A stretch of DNA of 36,290 bases from Fibrobacter sp. (GCA_031271785.1 JAISUZ010000066.1:1-36290); one strand, 5' to 3'. Shown: positions 8,980 to 17,441, counted from the stretch's first letter. The notes: generated by a model from the sequence alone, not told the origin. Made by a program: numbers and translations.

Positions 8980-9696
8980 TCAAACCTCGTTAATTTTGGA
9001 GTCAAATTTAGTATTATTCCGCCACTTTTCGTAGATGTCGGGGCGTCTTTCTTTCGTTCTTTTTAAAGATTCGGCTTCCCGCCATGCCTGAATTTTGGCA
9101 TGATGCCCCGAAAGCAGCACTTCGGGGACTTTTTTTCCGTTAAAAACTTCGGGCCGTGTGTAATTCGGCCACCCTAAAAGCCCTTTTGCAAAAGAATCGG
9201 TATCGGCGGAATCCGCATTGCCGAGGGCGCCTTCCATCAAACGCACCACCGCGTCGGTGACAAGCATCGCCGGAAGCTCGCCACCGCTCACCACAAAATC
9301 GCCGATGGAAATCTCAAGATCCACTTCGGTCTCGCGGATACGCTCGTCGATTCCCTTGTAATGCCCGCAGATAAACACCAGGTGCGATTCTTTGGAAAGC
9401 GTTTCCGCCATGGCATGGTTAAACGGCACACCGTCGGCCGCGAGGTAAATCACTTTACCGCCCGAAGCGCGAACGCCCGTACTTGCAATGGCCCTCGCGA
9501 GCGGCTCCGGCCGGAGCACCATGCCCGGTTCGCCGCCGTAAGGAACGTCATCCACTTGACCGTAATCGTTAATCGCGAAATCCCGCAGGTAAACGGTATT
9601 GAAATCAAGCAAACCCTTTGCCTGCGCGCGCGCCATAATAGACATCCGCATCGGCTGGAACATTTCCGGAAAAAGCGTGATGCAATCGACTTTCAT
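8980..9696 (-). CDS. trmD: tRNA (guanine-N1-)-methyltransferase TrmD
   Basis: This knotted SPOUT methyltransferase makes m1G37 next to the anticodon, which prevents frameshifting. The protein has 238 residues. Conserved pieces are MKVDCITLFPEMF at the start, DDVPYGGEPGMVLRPEPL near residue 50-67, and the SAM knot (YLAADGVPF; FICGHYKGIDERI; SIGDFVVSGGELPAM). Its ATG overlaps the rimM stop in ATGA, giving translational coupling. The C-terminus is slightly short but complete. Confidence 0.97.
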   Translation of the reverse strand: MKVDCITLFPEMFQPMRMSIMARAQAKGLLDFNTVYLRDFAINDYGQVDDVPYGGEPGMVLRPEPLARAIASTGVRASGGKVIYLAADGVPFNHAMAETLSKESHLVFICGHYKGIDERIRETEVDLEISIGDFVVSGGELPAMLVTDAVVRLMEGALGNADSADTDSFAKGLLGWPNYTRPEVFNGKKVPEVLLSGHHAKIQAWREAESLKRTKERRPDIYEKWRNNTKFDSKINEV

Positions 9697-10220
9697 GCAC
9701 CCTTCTCCAGAAGTTCTTCAATGTAAGAAATCGAAACGGTCACGGCTCGTTTATCCGTATCAATCCCGAGAATACAATCATCGATCCAGGGGATCCAGAT
9801 ATTTCGGCCGTCTTGAAGCGCCACGGAAAACGCATTCACCGACGGAAATTCCTGAACGGATAAAACTTTCCCCACGGGGTCTCCGCCGGCGGCAATTACG
9901 GCAAACCCTTCGAGATCCGAAAAGTAATACTCGCCTTCGGGAGGGAGAATCCGTTCGGAAAGAGGAATTTGAATTTCCAGATTCACCAAAGGCGCAAGGG
10001 ACTCGGGAGTCTCGTAACCCTTGAACTTGAAAACCCACAGATCTTCAAGGCGGCCCGCCGACTCGATTTGAAGTTCCGTTTCCCGGTTTTCCGGAAACAC
10101 AAAAACGCGCTTCAACTGTTTGTAGCGGTTCAAATCGTGCGTGTAAGGCTTGCATTTAATCTGGCCCCGGACGCCGCGCGGCCGCATAAGGCAACCGATG
10201 GAAATAAGAGAATCTGCCAT
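9693..10220 (-). CDS. rimM: 16S rRNA processing/ribosome maturation factor RimM
   Basis: A 175-residue factor for 30S head assembly that works with S19 and neighbours the S16 gene. The N-terminal RimM barrel (ISIGCLMRPRGVRGQIKCKPYTHD) is followed by a PRC-barrel domain with EGEYYFSDLEGF and a C-terminal VQEFPSVNAFSV...IPWIDDCILGIDTDKRAVTV. The ATG at 10220 lies directly after a terminator-like hairpin, and its only GAGG is inside the hairpin's 3' arm, so expression probably depends on opening that stem. The stop overlaps the trmD start. Confidence 0.95.
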   Translation of the reverse strand: MADSLISIGCLMRPRGVRGQIKCKPYTHDLNRYKQLKRVFVFPENRETELQIESAGRLEDLWVFKFKGYETPESLAPLVNLEIQIPLSERILPPEGEYYFSDLEGFAVIAAGGDPVGKVLSVQEFPSVNAFSVALQDGRNIWIPWIDDCILGIDTDKRAVTVSISYIEELLEKGA

Positions 10221-10255
10221 AAAAAAAGAAACCTCAGGCGGTGAACCTGAGGTTT
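10221..10255 (-). terminator. Terminator-like hairpin between rpsP and rimM (attenuator and SD sequester)
   Basis: On the minus strand AAACCTCAGG pairs with CCTGAGGTTT (plus-strand arms 10229-10238 and 10246-10255; 10-bp perfect stem, 7-nt loop). CTTTTTTT and then the rimM ATG follow. The stem plus T-run is a classic terminator, yet it lies inside an operon. Its 3' arm holds GAGG, 11 nt before the rimM ATG and the only candidate ribosome-binding site. It should reduce rimM-trmD output relative to S16 by partial termination, SD masking, or both. Confidence 0.75.
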
Positions 10256-10268
10256 AAATATTGAAAAA

Positions 10269-10664
10269 TTAAGCTTCTTCCGCCGGAGTTTCTTTCGCTT
10301 TCTTTTCGGCTTCGGCGCGAGCCTTGGCTTTCGGTCCGAGCACTTTTTTCTTCGGCTTGTCCGGGCGCGGCACGGCAGTTTTGCCTTCGATAGAGCGGCC
10401 GGCTCTCACTTCGTGGAAAAGCTCCATAATGCCTTGCTTGCGGAGGAGCGAAGCGACAGTGTCCGACGGCTGTGCGCCGGAGGTGAGCCATTTCATCACC
10501 TTGTCCTGTTCAAAACGGATTTCCGGTTTTGCCAGGTTCGGGTTGTAGAAACCCACTTGTTCAATGAATTGACCGTCGCGGGATTTGCGGTTGTCCACCA
10601 CGATAACGCGGTAGATCGGTTGGTGACGCTTGCCGAAGCGGGATAAACGAATAACGGTTGCCAT
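10269..10664 (-). CDS. rpsP: 30S ribosomal protein S16
   Basis: S16 binds and stabilises 16S rRNA early in 30S assembly. The conserved part is residues 1-80 (MATVIRLSRFGKRHQPIYRVIVVDNRKSRDG is split here by MATVIRLSRFGK and RVIVVDNRKSRDG, with FIEQVGFYNP following). The protein is 131 residues, longer than the ~80-90 of compact S16. The extra ~45 residues are a Lys/Ala/Glu/Pro-rich tail (KPKKKVLGPKAKARAEAEKK), probably flexible and RNA-contacting. ATG 10664 has GAGG with 6 nt spacing. A good promoter lies just upstream, so this operon does not depend on read-through from ffh. Confidence 0.97.
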   Translation of the reverse strand: MATVIRLSRFGKRHQPIYRVIVVDNRKSRDGQFIEQVGFYNPNLAKPEIRFEQDKVMKWLTSGAQPSDTVASLLRKQGIMELFHEVRAGRSIEGKTAVPRPDKPKKKVLGPKAKARAEAEKKAKETPAEEA

Positions 10665-10691
10665 AATAAACCTCTTTTTAGTTTGGCGGGG

Positions 10692-10720
10692 AATATAGAA
10701 TAGTTTTCTTTATATGTAAA
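10692..10720 (-). promoter_or_regulatory. Sigma70-type promoter of the rpsP operon
   Basis: On the minus strand TTTACA (complement of 10715-10720) and TATATT (complement of 10692-10697) are separated by exactly 17 nt. The expected start is near 10685, giving a leader of about 20 nt that contains the GAGG of rpsP. This is one of the two best promoter matches in the window. Confidence 0.7.
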
Positions 10721-10875
10721 GGGCGGGTTTTAAAAAATATCCGTTGAATAAAGATAAATTAACATAAAATCGGCGTTTTTTGCGAAAATGGACTGAATAT
10801 TAAATGTATCAAGCATAATTTTTTTTGCGAGACCCGCGTTTCGGCGGAAACTTCACACAGGGATAAAATGATTAC

Positions 10876-11058
10876 AGGAGGGGGCACGTCCCCCTCGCTT
10901 CAACCCGGGGTAATCGCGGGTTCTGATTCGGCTCCTTTCAGTCGCCGGAACCCGCGCCCGGTTTTGCGCATCCCCCCTGTTCGTAAGGTCATGTAATGTA
11001 ATGTCATCGCGAACGCGGAACGCGTGCGGCGATCCGGTAAGGAATACAAGTCCGGATG
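10876..11058 (+). repeat. Repeat family A, full copy A3 (between ffh and rpsP)
   Basis: A 183-bp copy matching 4021-4203 in inverted orientation with few differences. It has the GGGGG-CACGT-CCCCC hairpin, the 9-bp stem CGCGGGTTC (10915-10923) / GAACCCGCG (10948-10956), the GGTTTTGCGCATCCCCCC block and the GCGAACGCGGAACGCGTGCGG block. It occupies most of the ~500-bp gap 10665-11167. The remaining parts (10721-10875 AT-rich, 11059-11167) show no gene. An SRP RNA was looked for here and not found. Confidence 0.85.
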
Positions 11059-11167
11059 CCCCCAAGCGATGCACCCCCCTTAAAGGTATTCGGATTATGC
11101 CCGTATATACATTTCCTTATTGTCGATTTGTTAGGGTGACCGTTTCAGGATCCGTTCCCTTAACTCT

Positions 11168-12520
11168 CTACCTTTTCTTCTTCTTTTTCGGCGGCGTGTA
11201 GTTGGAACCAACCGTCCCGCCGTTTTGTTTATGCATCATGCCGCCCATTTTTTTAAACATCGCTTTCATTTCCTCAAATTGCTTGAGAACCTGATTCACG
11301 CGCTGGACGGTAGTGCCCGAACCCGAAGCGATGCGCTTCTTGCGGTTACCCTCAATAATGTTCGGCTTTTTCCGCTCTTTCGGAGTCATGGAACTCAGCA
11401 CCGCCTCCACATAAACGAGTTCTTTTTCGTTTACCTGGTCGAGCGGGAGTTTATTAAGCCCCGGAATCATACCGAGAATATCCTTGATTTTTCCGAGTTT
11501 CTTAATGGTACGCAGTTGATTTAAAAAGTCATCGAGATCGAACGTATTATTCAGGATTTTTTTCTTCAAATCCTTCGCATCTTTCTCGTCGATCACCGCC
11601 TGCGCTTTTTCCACAAGGCTCACCACGTCGCCCATGCCGAGAATCCGGCTTGCCATACGGTCGGGGTGGAAAAGTTCTATTTCCGGGAGTTTTTCGCCGA
11701 CGCCGACAAAACAAATCGGAACGCCCGTGATCTTTTTAATGGAAAGCGCGGCGCCGCCCCGGGTATCGCCGTCCATTTTGGAAAGGCAAACGCCGGTAAA
11801 GTTCAGCCGCTTAAAGAATGTTTCGGCAACGCTCACCGCCTCTTGCCCGATCATCGCATCGGCCACAAAAAGAATTTCCTGCGGCTTCACCGCATCGCGC
11901 GCCTGTTCGAGCTCCTGCATGAGCGTTTCATCAATCTGCAAACGCCCGGCGGTATCGTAAATTACCAGATCAAAACCGTTTTCCACCGCGTACCGGTGCC
12001 CGTTTTTGATAATCTCTACCGGGTTTCCGAGACCTTCCTCGTAAACGGGAATCCCGATGGATTTACCGAGAACCTGCAACTGCTTAATAGCAGCCGGCCG
12101 GTAAACGTCCGCTGCCACGAGGAGCGGTTTGCGCTTGCGCTTACTGCGCATGTAAAGCGCGATTTTCCCGGCAAACGTGGTTTTACCCGACCCTTGAAGC
12201 CCCACCATCATCACCCCAACCGGCGGCTCGCCGGAAAGTGACAATTCGTGGGTTTTTCCGCCCATAATCTCCACAAGCTCATCGTGAATAATCTTCACGA
12301 TCTGCTGCCCCGGAGTCACCGAAAGCAACACTTCGCTCCCGAGAGCCTTTTCTTTAACGGATTTGACAAAATCGCGGGTCACGTTGAAATTCACGTCCGC
12401 TTCCAAAAAAGCACGGCGCACCTCGCGGAGAGATTCCGCCACGTTTTCTTCCGTAAGCTTGCCTTGTCCGCGCAGATTTTTAAGGGTTGATTCGAGAGAG
12501 TCGGTCAGTTGTGAAAACAT
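11168..12520 (-). CDS. ffh: Signal recognition particle protein Ffh (SRP54)
   Basis: The SRP GTPase binds signal peptides of nascent membrane proteins together with 4.5S RNA and docks with FtsY. The protein has 450 residues. An N-terminal helical bundle (FSQLTDSLESTLKNLRGQGKLTEENV, in two blocks) precedes the G domain with GLQGSGKTTFAGKIA, DVYRPAAIKQLQ, DTAGRLQ, SKMDGDTRGGAAL and GVGEKLPEIE. The methionine-rich M domain carries the RNA-binding RIASGSGTTVQRVNQVLKQF and ends in a basic tail. The start at ATG 12520 gives MFSQLTDSLE; the frame is open 24 codons further upstream but that part does not resemble Ffh. Diverges from ilvC with an 84-bp gap. Confidence 0.97.
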   Translation of the reverse strand: MFSQLTDSLESTLKNLRGQGKLTEENVAESLREVRRAFLEADVNFNVTRDFVKSVKEKALGSEVLLSVTPGQQIVKIIHDELVEIMGGKTHELSLSGEPPVGVMMVGLQGSGKTTFAGKIALYMRSKRKRKPLLVAADVYRPAAIKQLQVLGKSIGIPVYEEGLGNPVEIIKNGHRYAVENGFDLVIYDTAGRLQIDETLMQELEQARDAVKPQEILFVADAMIGQEAVSVAETFFKRLNFTGVCLSKMDGDTRGGAALSIKKITGVPICFVGVGEKLPEIELFHPDRMASRILGMGDVVSLVEKAQAVIDEKDAKDLKKKILNNTFDLDDFLNQLRTIKKLGKIKDILGMIPGLNKLPLDQVNEKELVYVEAVLSSMTPKERKKPNIIEGNRKKRIASGSGTTVQRVNQVLKQFEEMKAMFKKMGGMMHKQNGGTVGSNYTPPKKKKKR

Positions 12521-12572
12521 AATCGCGAAATTTAATAAATGAAAAGAGCCAGAGACGCGATTTCTTACTAAA

Positions 12573-12592
12573 TTGGTGCCAAAGTTCACCAA
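12573..12592. promoter_or_regulatory. Inverted repeat just upstream of the ilvC ribosome-binding site
   Basis: TTGGTG (12573-12578) and CACCAA (12587-12592) form a perfect 6-bp inverted repeat with 8 nt between. The ilvC Shine-Dalgarno AGAGGA starts 2 nt later. It could be an operator for a dimeric regulator or a small leader hairpin near the SD. No IlvY-type regulator gene is adjacent. Confidence 0.3.
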
Positions 12593-12604
12593 AAGAGGAT
12601 TTTC

Positions 12605-14077
12605 ATGAATTATTTCAACACGCTCCCTCTTCGCGTTCAGCTCGAGGAATTAGGTCATTGCCGCTTTATGGAGGCTTCGGAATTTTCCCGCGGCGTCGAA
12701 GCATTGAAAGGAAAGAAAATTGTATTTATCGGCTGCGGCGCGCAAGGTTTACATCAGGGCTTAAACCTCCGCGACAGCGGGCTTGACGTGTCTTACACGC
12801 TTCGCAAAGAAGCCATCGAAGAAAAACGCGCCTCTTGGAAAAACGCAACGGATAACGGATTTAAAGTCGGCACTTACGAAGAAATGCTCCCGACGGCAGA
12901 CCTCGTGTGTAACCTCACGCCGGACAAGCAGCACCACAATGTGATTCCCGCCATTATGCCTTTAATGAAAAAGGGCGCCGTGCTTTCTTACAGCCACGGA
13001 TTCAACCTCATTGAAGAAGGTCAGCAGATCCGCGCCGATATTACCGTGATTATGGTTGCTCCGAAAGGCCCCGGTTCCGAAGTGCGCGCCGAATACGTTC
13101 GCGGGTTCGGTATGCCGAGCTTGATTGCCGTACAGAGCACCAACGACCCCGAAGGAAAGGGCTGGGAATACGCAAAGGCTTATGCGGCAGGGCTTGGTTC
13201 CGATCGCGCCGGCGTTCTCGAAAGTTCCTTTATCGCCGAAGTCAAATCGGATTTGATGGGCGAACAAACCATTCTTTGCGGCATGCTTCAAACCGGAACC
13301 CTCCTTTGCTTTGATAAAATGCTCGAATTCGGATTGGATGCCTCTTATGCCTCGAAACTCCTTCAGTACGGCTGGGAAACCATTTCCGAAGCGTTGAAAC
13401 ACGGCGGTATCACGAACATGATGGATCGCCTTTCCAATCCGGCGAAAATGCGCGCGTTCGAACTGGCGGCGGAACTCAAAAAAATCATGCGCCCGCTTTA
13501 CCAAAAGCACCAGGATGATATTATCTCCGGCAAGTTCTCCTCAACCATGATGGCAGACTGGGAAAACGGCGACAAAGATCTTTTAACCTGGCGCGAAGAA
13601 ACCGGCAGGACAAAGTTTGAAAAAACTCCGGCCGGCGACATGGTGATCTCCGAACAGGAATATTTCGATAACGGCGTACTTATGGTCGCGATGATCAAAG
13701 CCGGTGTGGAACTCGCGTTTGAAACCATGGTTTCCGCGGGCATTAAAGACGAAAGCGCCTACTACGAATCTCTCCACGAAACGCCGCTCATTGCAAACCT
13801 CATTGCGCGTAAAAAACTTTACGAAATGAACCGCGTTATCAGCGATACCGCCGAATACGGCTGTTACCTGTTTGCGAACGCCTGCGTGCCGCTCCTTCAA
13901 GACTTTATGAAGACGGTCGCCAAAGAAGACATCGGCTCCGCTTTCGGCGCCGAACGTTCTGCGGCAGTGGATAACGAATGCTTGATCGAAGTCAATCGCC
14001 AAATCCGCAAGCACCCGGTAGAAACCATCGGCGCCTGGCTCCGCTCCAAAATGCACGGCATGAAAAAAATCGTCTAA
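12605..14077 (+). CDS. ilvC: Ketol-acid reductoisomerase, long (class II) form
   Basis: This enzyme is the second step of valine, leucine and isoleucine synthesis: Mg-dependent alkyl migration and NADPH reduction of acetolactate/acetohydroxybutyrate. The 490 residues fit the class II enzyme with a duplicated C-terminal domain. The Rossmann motif GCGAQG is at residues 43-48. The basic loop [13 protein letters not shown] fits NADPH preference. Metal-ligand segment [14 protein letters not shown] and the second-domain segment [20 protein letters not shown] are present. The start [10 protein letters not shown] and the text throughout resemble the E. coli enzyme closely. SD AGAGGA lies 6 nt before the ATG. 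It faces ilvN-ilvB and shares their terminator. Confidence 0.97.
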   Translation: MNYFNTLPLRVQLEELGHCRFMEASEFSRGVEALKGKKIVFIGCGAQGLHQGLNLRDSGLDVSYTLRKEAIEEKRASWKNATDNGFKVGTYEEMLPTADLVCNLTPDKQHHNVIPAIMPLMKKGAVLSYSHGFNLIEEGQQIRADITVIMVAPKGPGSEVRAEYVRGFGMPSLIAVQSTNDPEGKGWEYAKAYAAGLGSDRAGVLESSFIAEVKSDLMGEQTILCGMLQTGTLLCFDKMLEFGLDASYASKLLQYGWETISEALKHGGITNMMDRLSNPAKMRAFELAAELKKIMRPLYQKHQDDIISGKFSSTMMADWENGDKDLLTWREETGRTKFEKTPAGDMVISEQEYFDNGVLMVAMIKAGVELAFETMVSAGIKDESAYYESLHETPLIANLIARKKLYEMNRVISDTAEYGCYLFANACVPLLQDFMKTVAKEDIGSAFGAERSAAVDNECLIEVNRQIRKHPVETIGAWLRSKMHGMKKIV

Positions 14078-14095
14078 ACAAACTTTAGCGTTTAT

Positions 14096-14136
14096 ACAAA
14101 AAACACTTCTTCAAAAAATGAAGAAGTGTTTTTTGT
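14096..14136. terminator. Bidirectional terminator between ilvC and ilvN
   Basis: A perfect 17-bp inverted repeat (14096-14112 and 14120-14136) has core ACACTTCTTC / GAAGAAGTGT and flanking A-tract/T-tract. The loop is AAAAAAT. On both strands the stem ends in a run of six T, so it can stop ilvC transcription rightward and ilvB-ilvN transcription leftward. Confidence 0.85.
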
Positions 14137-14172
14137 TGGGGTGACGATGGAGAAAAAGACAACCGAAGTTTT

Positions 14173-14667
14173 TCAGGTTTCTTCTTCGCCGCGGAGCATG
14201 ATCACTTTCCCGGTGCGGATATATTCCACGATTTTGAACTTTTGGCAAAGCGCTTTCATCGCGTCGATTTTATCCGTGTTGCCGGTGATTTGAATGATCA
14301 TCGAATTTTCCGTCATGTCAATAGTGTTTGCTTTGAAATGTTCCACGAGCTGGAGGATTTCCGCGCGCTGGTCGAGTTCGTAGCGCACTTTGATGAGCGC
14401 GAGTTCTTTTTCCACAACGCTCATGTCGGTGTGATCTTTCGCGTGAATCACGTCGATCAGCTTTTCGAGTTGCTTGATAATCTGGATCAGAATTTCCGGG
14501 TTGCCGCGGGCGACAATGCTGATGCGGCTGAAATTCGGATTCAGCGTGGGCGATACCACAAGAGAGTCGATGTTGTAACCGCGGCGGGAAAATACAAGAG
14601 CGATACGCACGAGAACGCCGGGGCGGTTCGCGACGAGTAAACTGAGGGAATGAGCGGTTTCTTGCAT
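14173..14667 (-). CDS. ilvN: Acetolactate synthase small (regulatory) subunit
   Basis: The regulatory subunit of acetohydroxyacid synthase confers feedback inhibition by valine-type end products. It has 164 residues from ATG 14667. The N-terminal ACT domain (LSLLVANRPGVLVRIALVFSR, RGYNIDSLVVSPT) is followed by the conserved C-terminal domain (VEKELALIKV...LVEHFKANTIDMTENSMIIQITG). The length and the 160-residue layout fit the IlvH/IlvN large-type subunit. The start is preceded by GGGAG; an alternative ATG nine codons earlier overlaps ilvB. It begins 1 nt after the ilvB stop (TGATATG), so the two subunits are translated together. Confidence 0.95.
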   Translation of the reverse strand: MQETAHSLSLLVANRPGVLVRIALVFSRRGYNIDSLVVSPTLNPNFSRISIVARGNPEILIQIIKQLEKLIDVIHAKDHTDMSVVEKELALIKVRYELDQRAEILQLVEHFKANTIDMTENSMIIQITGNTDKIDAMKALCQKFKIVEYIRTGKVIMLRGEEET

Positions 14668-14668
14668 A

Positions 14669-16387
14669 TCAGGTGCTCCCTGTGGGTTTTTCAAGTTGAG
14701 TTTTGGGCGGTTCCGTGATCATCGAAGAAATGGGCGCGCCGGCCGGGATCATCGGGAATACGTTGTCTTCTTTTTCGCATTCGCAATGAATCAAAATCGG
14801 TCCGTCGTTATAGGCGAGCGCTTTTTGAATCATACGTTCGGCGTCGGCGCTGCGGCGAATGCGGAGCCCCGGGATTCCGTAAGATTCGGCGAGCTTCACA
14901 AAGTCCGGATTGCCTTCCATGTTCACGCCGGAGTAGCGTTTGTCATAAAAGAGGTCTTGCCATTGGCGCACCATGCCGAGGAATTTGTTATCGAGAACAA
15001 ATATCTTGACAGGCAGTTTGTGAATGGCGGCGGTCGCGAGTTCGGAGAGCGTCATTTGGAACCCGCCGTCGCCCACAAAGCAGCACACCGGCCAGTCGGT
15101 GGTATTGCCGAAAGCAGCCCCGATCGCTGCCGGGAATCCAAAGCCCATAGTGCCGGCGCCGCCCGAGTTATGCAGTTGCCGCGGGTAGTCGGCGCCGAAG
15201 AACTGCGCCGTCCACATTTGATGCTGCCCCACGTCCACCGTCACCACGGCTTTCCCTTTGGTTTGTTTATACACCGTGTGGATCACGTGCTGCATGCGGA
15301 GTCCGCCCTGTTTGGGGTAGGTGAGCGGGTAGCGTTTTTTCCAGGTTTGAACGGTTTTGATCCAATCTTCGGTGTCGAGTTTCGAGACCATCGGGAGGAG
15401 TTGCTCAAGCACGAGTTTGGCATCGCCGCACATAAATACATGAGGTTGAAGCACTTTGCCTTCTTCGGCCGGGTCAATATCGATATGGAGACGCACGGCA
15501 TCTTTACAGAATTCATCGAGTTTTCCGGTGATGCGGTCGTCCCAGCGGGAGCCGATACTCATTATTAAATCGCAGTCGAGAACCGCTTTGTTCGCATAAA
15601 CCGTGCCGTGCATGCCGAGCATGCCGAGGGAAAGCGGATGCGTGGCAGGGAAAGTGCCGAGCCCGAGGAGTGTGGAAGTCACGGGAGCGTTTAACTTTTC
15701 GGCAAGTTCCTTAACCCATTTTCCGGCACCCGAAATCATGGCGCCGTGCCCCGCGAGGAGGAGCGGTTTTTTTGATTTTTTAATGTATTCCGCAGCTTGT
15801 TTCACCGCTTCTTCGTCGGCGTAAGTCGGAATAGTGTAGCCCGGCAAGTCCATTTTGTCGATAAACGGCGCCGTGCAGGGGCCGGCGAGAATGTCTTTGG
15901 GGAGGTCAATGAGCACAGGGCCCGGCCGGCCGGTTTGCGCAATATGGAATGCTTCTTTCATTACGCGGGTGAGGTCGTTTGTGTTTTTCACCAAGTAAGA
16001 GTGCTTCACAATAGGGAAGGTCATGCCGCAGGTATCGCATTCCTGAAACGCATCTTTTCCGAGATTCGGGGTGGTGGTTTGCGCGGTGAGGATAATCAGC
16101 GGAACGGAATCCATCATGGCGGTATAAATGCCGGTGAACGTATTGGTGGCTCCGGGGCCGCTCGTGACGAGGGCAACTCCCACTTTTCCTGTTTCGCGGG
16201 CATAACCGTCGGCCATGTGGGTTGCGCCTTGTTCGTGGCGGGAAAGGATCATGCGGATGTTGGTATCTAAAATAGCATCGAACATGGGGATGGCGGATCC
16301 GCCCGGATAACCGAAAATAGTATCAACACCTTCTCTTTTGAGGCATTCGATTACTATTTGAGCGCCGCTTAACGCGTGATTAGTCAT
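14669..16387 (-). CDS. ilvB: Acetolactate synthase large (catalytic) subunit
   Basis: This ThDP-dependent enzyme condenses pyruvate with pyruvate or 2-ketobutyrate as the first common step of branched-chain amino acid synthesis. The protein has 572 residues. The N-terminal pyrimidine-binding domain has the catalytic Glu in SRHEQGATHMADGYAR. The central FAD/regulatory domain follows. The C-terminal ThDP motif runs from GDGGFQMTLSELATA to the KFLGMVRQW segment. ATG 16387 was chosen because a strong promoter at 16422-16450 would start transcription near 16415, downstream of the other possible start at 16450. It heads the ilvB-ilvN pair. Confidence 0.96.
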   Translation of the reverse strand: MTNHALSGAQIVIECLKREGVDTIFGYPGGSAIPMFDAILDTNIRMILSRHEQGATHMADGYARETGKVGVALVTSGPGATNTFTGIYTAMMDSVPLIILTAQTTTPNLGKDAFQECDTCGMTFPIVKHSYLVKNTNDLTRVMKEAFHIAQTGRPGPVLIDLPKDILAGPCTAPFIDKMDLPGYTIPTYADEEAVKQAAEYIKKSKKPLLLAGHGAMISGAGKWVKELAEKLNAPVTSTLLGLGTFPATHPLSLGMLGMHGTVYANKAVLDCDLIMSIGSRWDDRITGKLDEFCKDAVRLHIDIDPAEEGKVLQPHVFMCGDAKLVLEQLLPMVSKLDTEDWIKTVQTWKKRYPLTYPKQGGLRMQHVIHTVYKQTKGKAVVTVDVGQHQMWTAQFFGADYPRQLHNSGGAGTMGFGFPAAIGAAFGNTTDWPVCCFVGDGGFQMTLSELATAAIHKLPVKIFVLDNKFLGMVRQWQDLFYDKRYSGVNMEGNPDFVKLAESYGIPGLRIRRSADAERMIQKALAYNDGPILIHCECEKEDNVFPMIPAGAPISSMITEPPKTQLEKPTGST

Positions 16388-16421
16388 GATAATAGTTCCA
16401 TATTTGAGTAAAAACAGGATA

Positions 16422-16450
16422 AATATAGGATAAAAGCATCTCAACGACAA
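16422..16450 (-). promoter_or_regulatory. Sigma70-type promoter of ilvBN
   Basis: On the minus strand TTGTCG (complement of 16445-16450) and TATATT (complement of 16422-16427) lie 17 nt apart. The predicted leader is only ~28 nt, which leaves no room for a peptide-type attenuator. The -10 is the same TATATT as at rpsP. Confidence 0.65.
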
Positions 16451-16581
16451 TGCATAACTCTGAAAAACTGATATTTTTGTGGGTATTTTTGCATGATTTT
16501 TTGTTTTATTGCCTAAATATTGTTATTTCATTGCATTAGTTTGTGTGTAATCTATGAATTTTGTTTTAAAATCGAGACTTT

Positions 16582-16610
16582 TTGACAATGTTGTGATTTT
16601 TGTTTTAGAT
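16582..16610 (+). promoter_or_regulatory. Possible promoter of the radC-family gene
   Basis: TTGACA (16582-16587) is a perfect -35 box, followed after 17 nt by TTAGAT (16605-16610), a weak -10. The leader would be ~95 nt. The whole 16451-16712 gap is very AT-rich and shows no gene or strong hairpin. Confidence 0.4.
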
Positions 16611-16712
16611 CTTTGAAAATAAATAAAATGATATTAACTTTTCCTGCTCTTTAATACGAAAAAACAGAAATTGAGGAGCAAAATTCAACAATGATTTGCT
16701 AAGAGGGGTTTT

Positions 16713-17369
16713 ATGGGGAATGATACTGTTTTTCCGAGGGAAAAATTGAAGAATTTAGGGGTTGAAGAGCTTTCCGTTTGTGATTTGCTGGCGTTGATCC
16801 TCGGGAGGGGAACGGCACAAAAGAATGTTTTTGCCTTGGCGTTGGAACTTGAATATTACCTCGCTTCCTGTAAGCAGGTGCCGGGTATCAGCGATCTGAT
16901 GGGGATCAAAGGGCTTGGTTATGCGAAAGCGGCGCAAATTACGGCGTGTCTTGAATTTTCCCGCCGTTTTTTACTGGCTCAAAATGTCAAATCGGTGAAA
17001 ACGCCGGAAGAACTGATTCCTCACCTCGCTTTTCTGAAGTATGAAAAACAGGAAACTTTTGTCGCTATTACCCTTTCTTCGGCGAATTCCATTTTGAAAA
17101 TTCACAATCTTACCGTCGGACTTGTAAATCAAACTCAAATACACCCAAGAGAAGCTTTTGTTAAAGCGATCGAAGACCGCGCGGTGGCGGTGGTTTTTGC
17201 GCATAATCATCCGTCCGGCAATTTGCAGCCAAGCCGCGCCGATGAGGAAATGACCGGTCAATTATGTCAGTCCGGAAGAATTTTGGGGATCGAAGTTTTG
17301 GATCATTTGATTATCGGAGCTAGCGGTTTTTGCAGTTTAAGGAGAATAAATCCGGCTTTATTTGCTTAA
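16713..17369 (+). CDS. radC: RadC family JAB/MPN-domain protein
   Basis: A 218-residue protein. The N-terminal part (GVEELSVCDLLALILGRGTAQKN; helix-hairpin-helix-like GIKGLGYAKAAQI near residues 64-76) is followed by an MPN/JAMM domain with the zinc-site motif HNHPSGNLQPSRAD. These are hallmarks of the RadC/YicR family, historically named for DNA repair but of uncertain biochemical role. SD AGAGGGG lies 4 nt before ATG 16713. It is transcribed alone or ahead of the OmpA-family gene 114 bp downstream. The family call is firm; the function is not. Confidence 0.9.
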   Translation: MGNDTVFPREKLKNLGVEELSVCDLLALILGRGTAQKNVFALALELEYYLASCKQVPGISDLMGIKGLGYAKAAQITACLEFSRRFLLAQNVKSVKTPEELIPHLAFLKYEKQETFVAITLSSANSILKIHNLTVGLVNQTQIHPREAFVKAIEDRAVAVVFAHNHPSGNLQPSRADEEMTGQLCQSGRILGIEVLDHLIIGASGFCSLRRINPALFA

Positions 17370-17413
17370 AATGGGGAATGGGTCAAATTAAAGCGCATTT
17401 TGTCGGAAAATGT

Positions 17414-17441
17414 TTGACTTCTCCCGTTAAAAATCTAATTT
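17414..17441 (+). promoter_or_regulatory. Possible promoter of the OmpA/TSP3 gene
   Basis: TTGACT (17414-17419) is followed after 16 nt by TAATTT (17436-17441), then a ~35-nt leader carrying CGGAG before ATG 17484. The -35 is good and the -10 poor. A separate promoter would make sense for an abundant envelope protein. Confidence 0.3.

Noticed and set aside
10990-11060. 4.5S (SRP) RNA-like text, GATCCGGTAAGGAAT, next to ffh
   Set aside because: It only superficially resembles the GGTCCGGAAGGAAGC tetraloop region; the same text occurs in repeat copy A2 far from ffh, and no matching long hairpin surrounds it.
16388-16450. Upstream start for ilvB adding 21 residues
   Set aside because: The region holds the predicted promoter and transcription start, and the added residues do not resemble the family.
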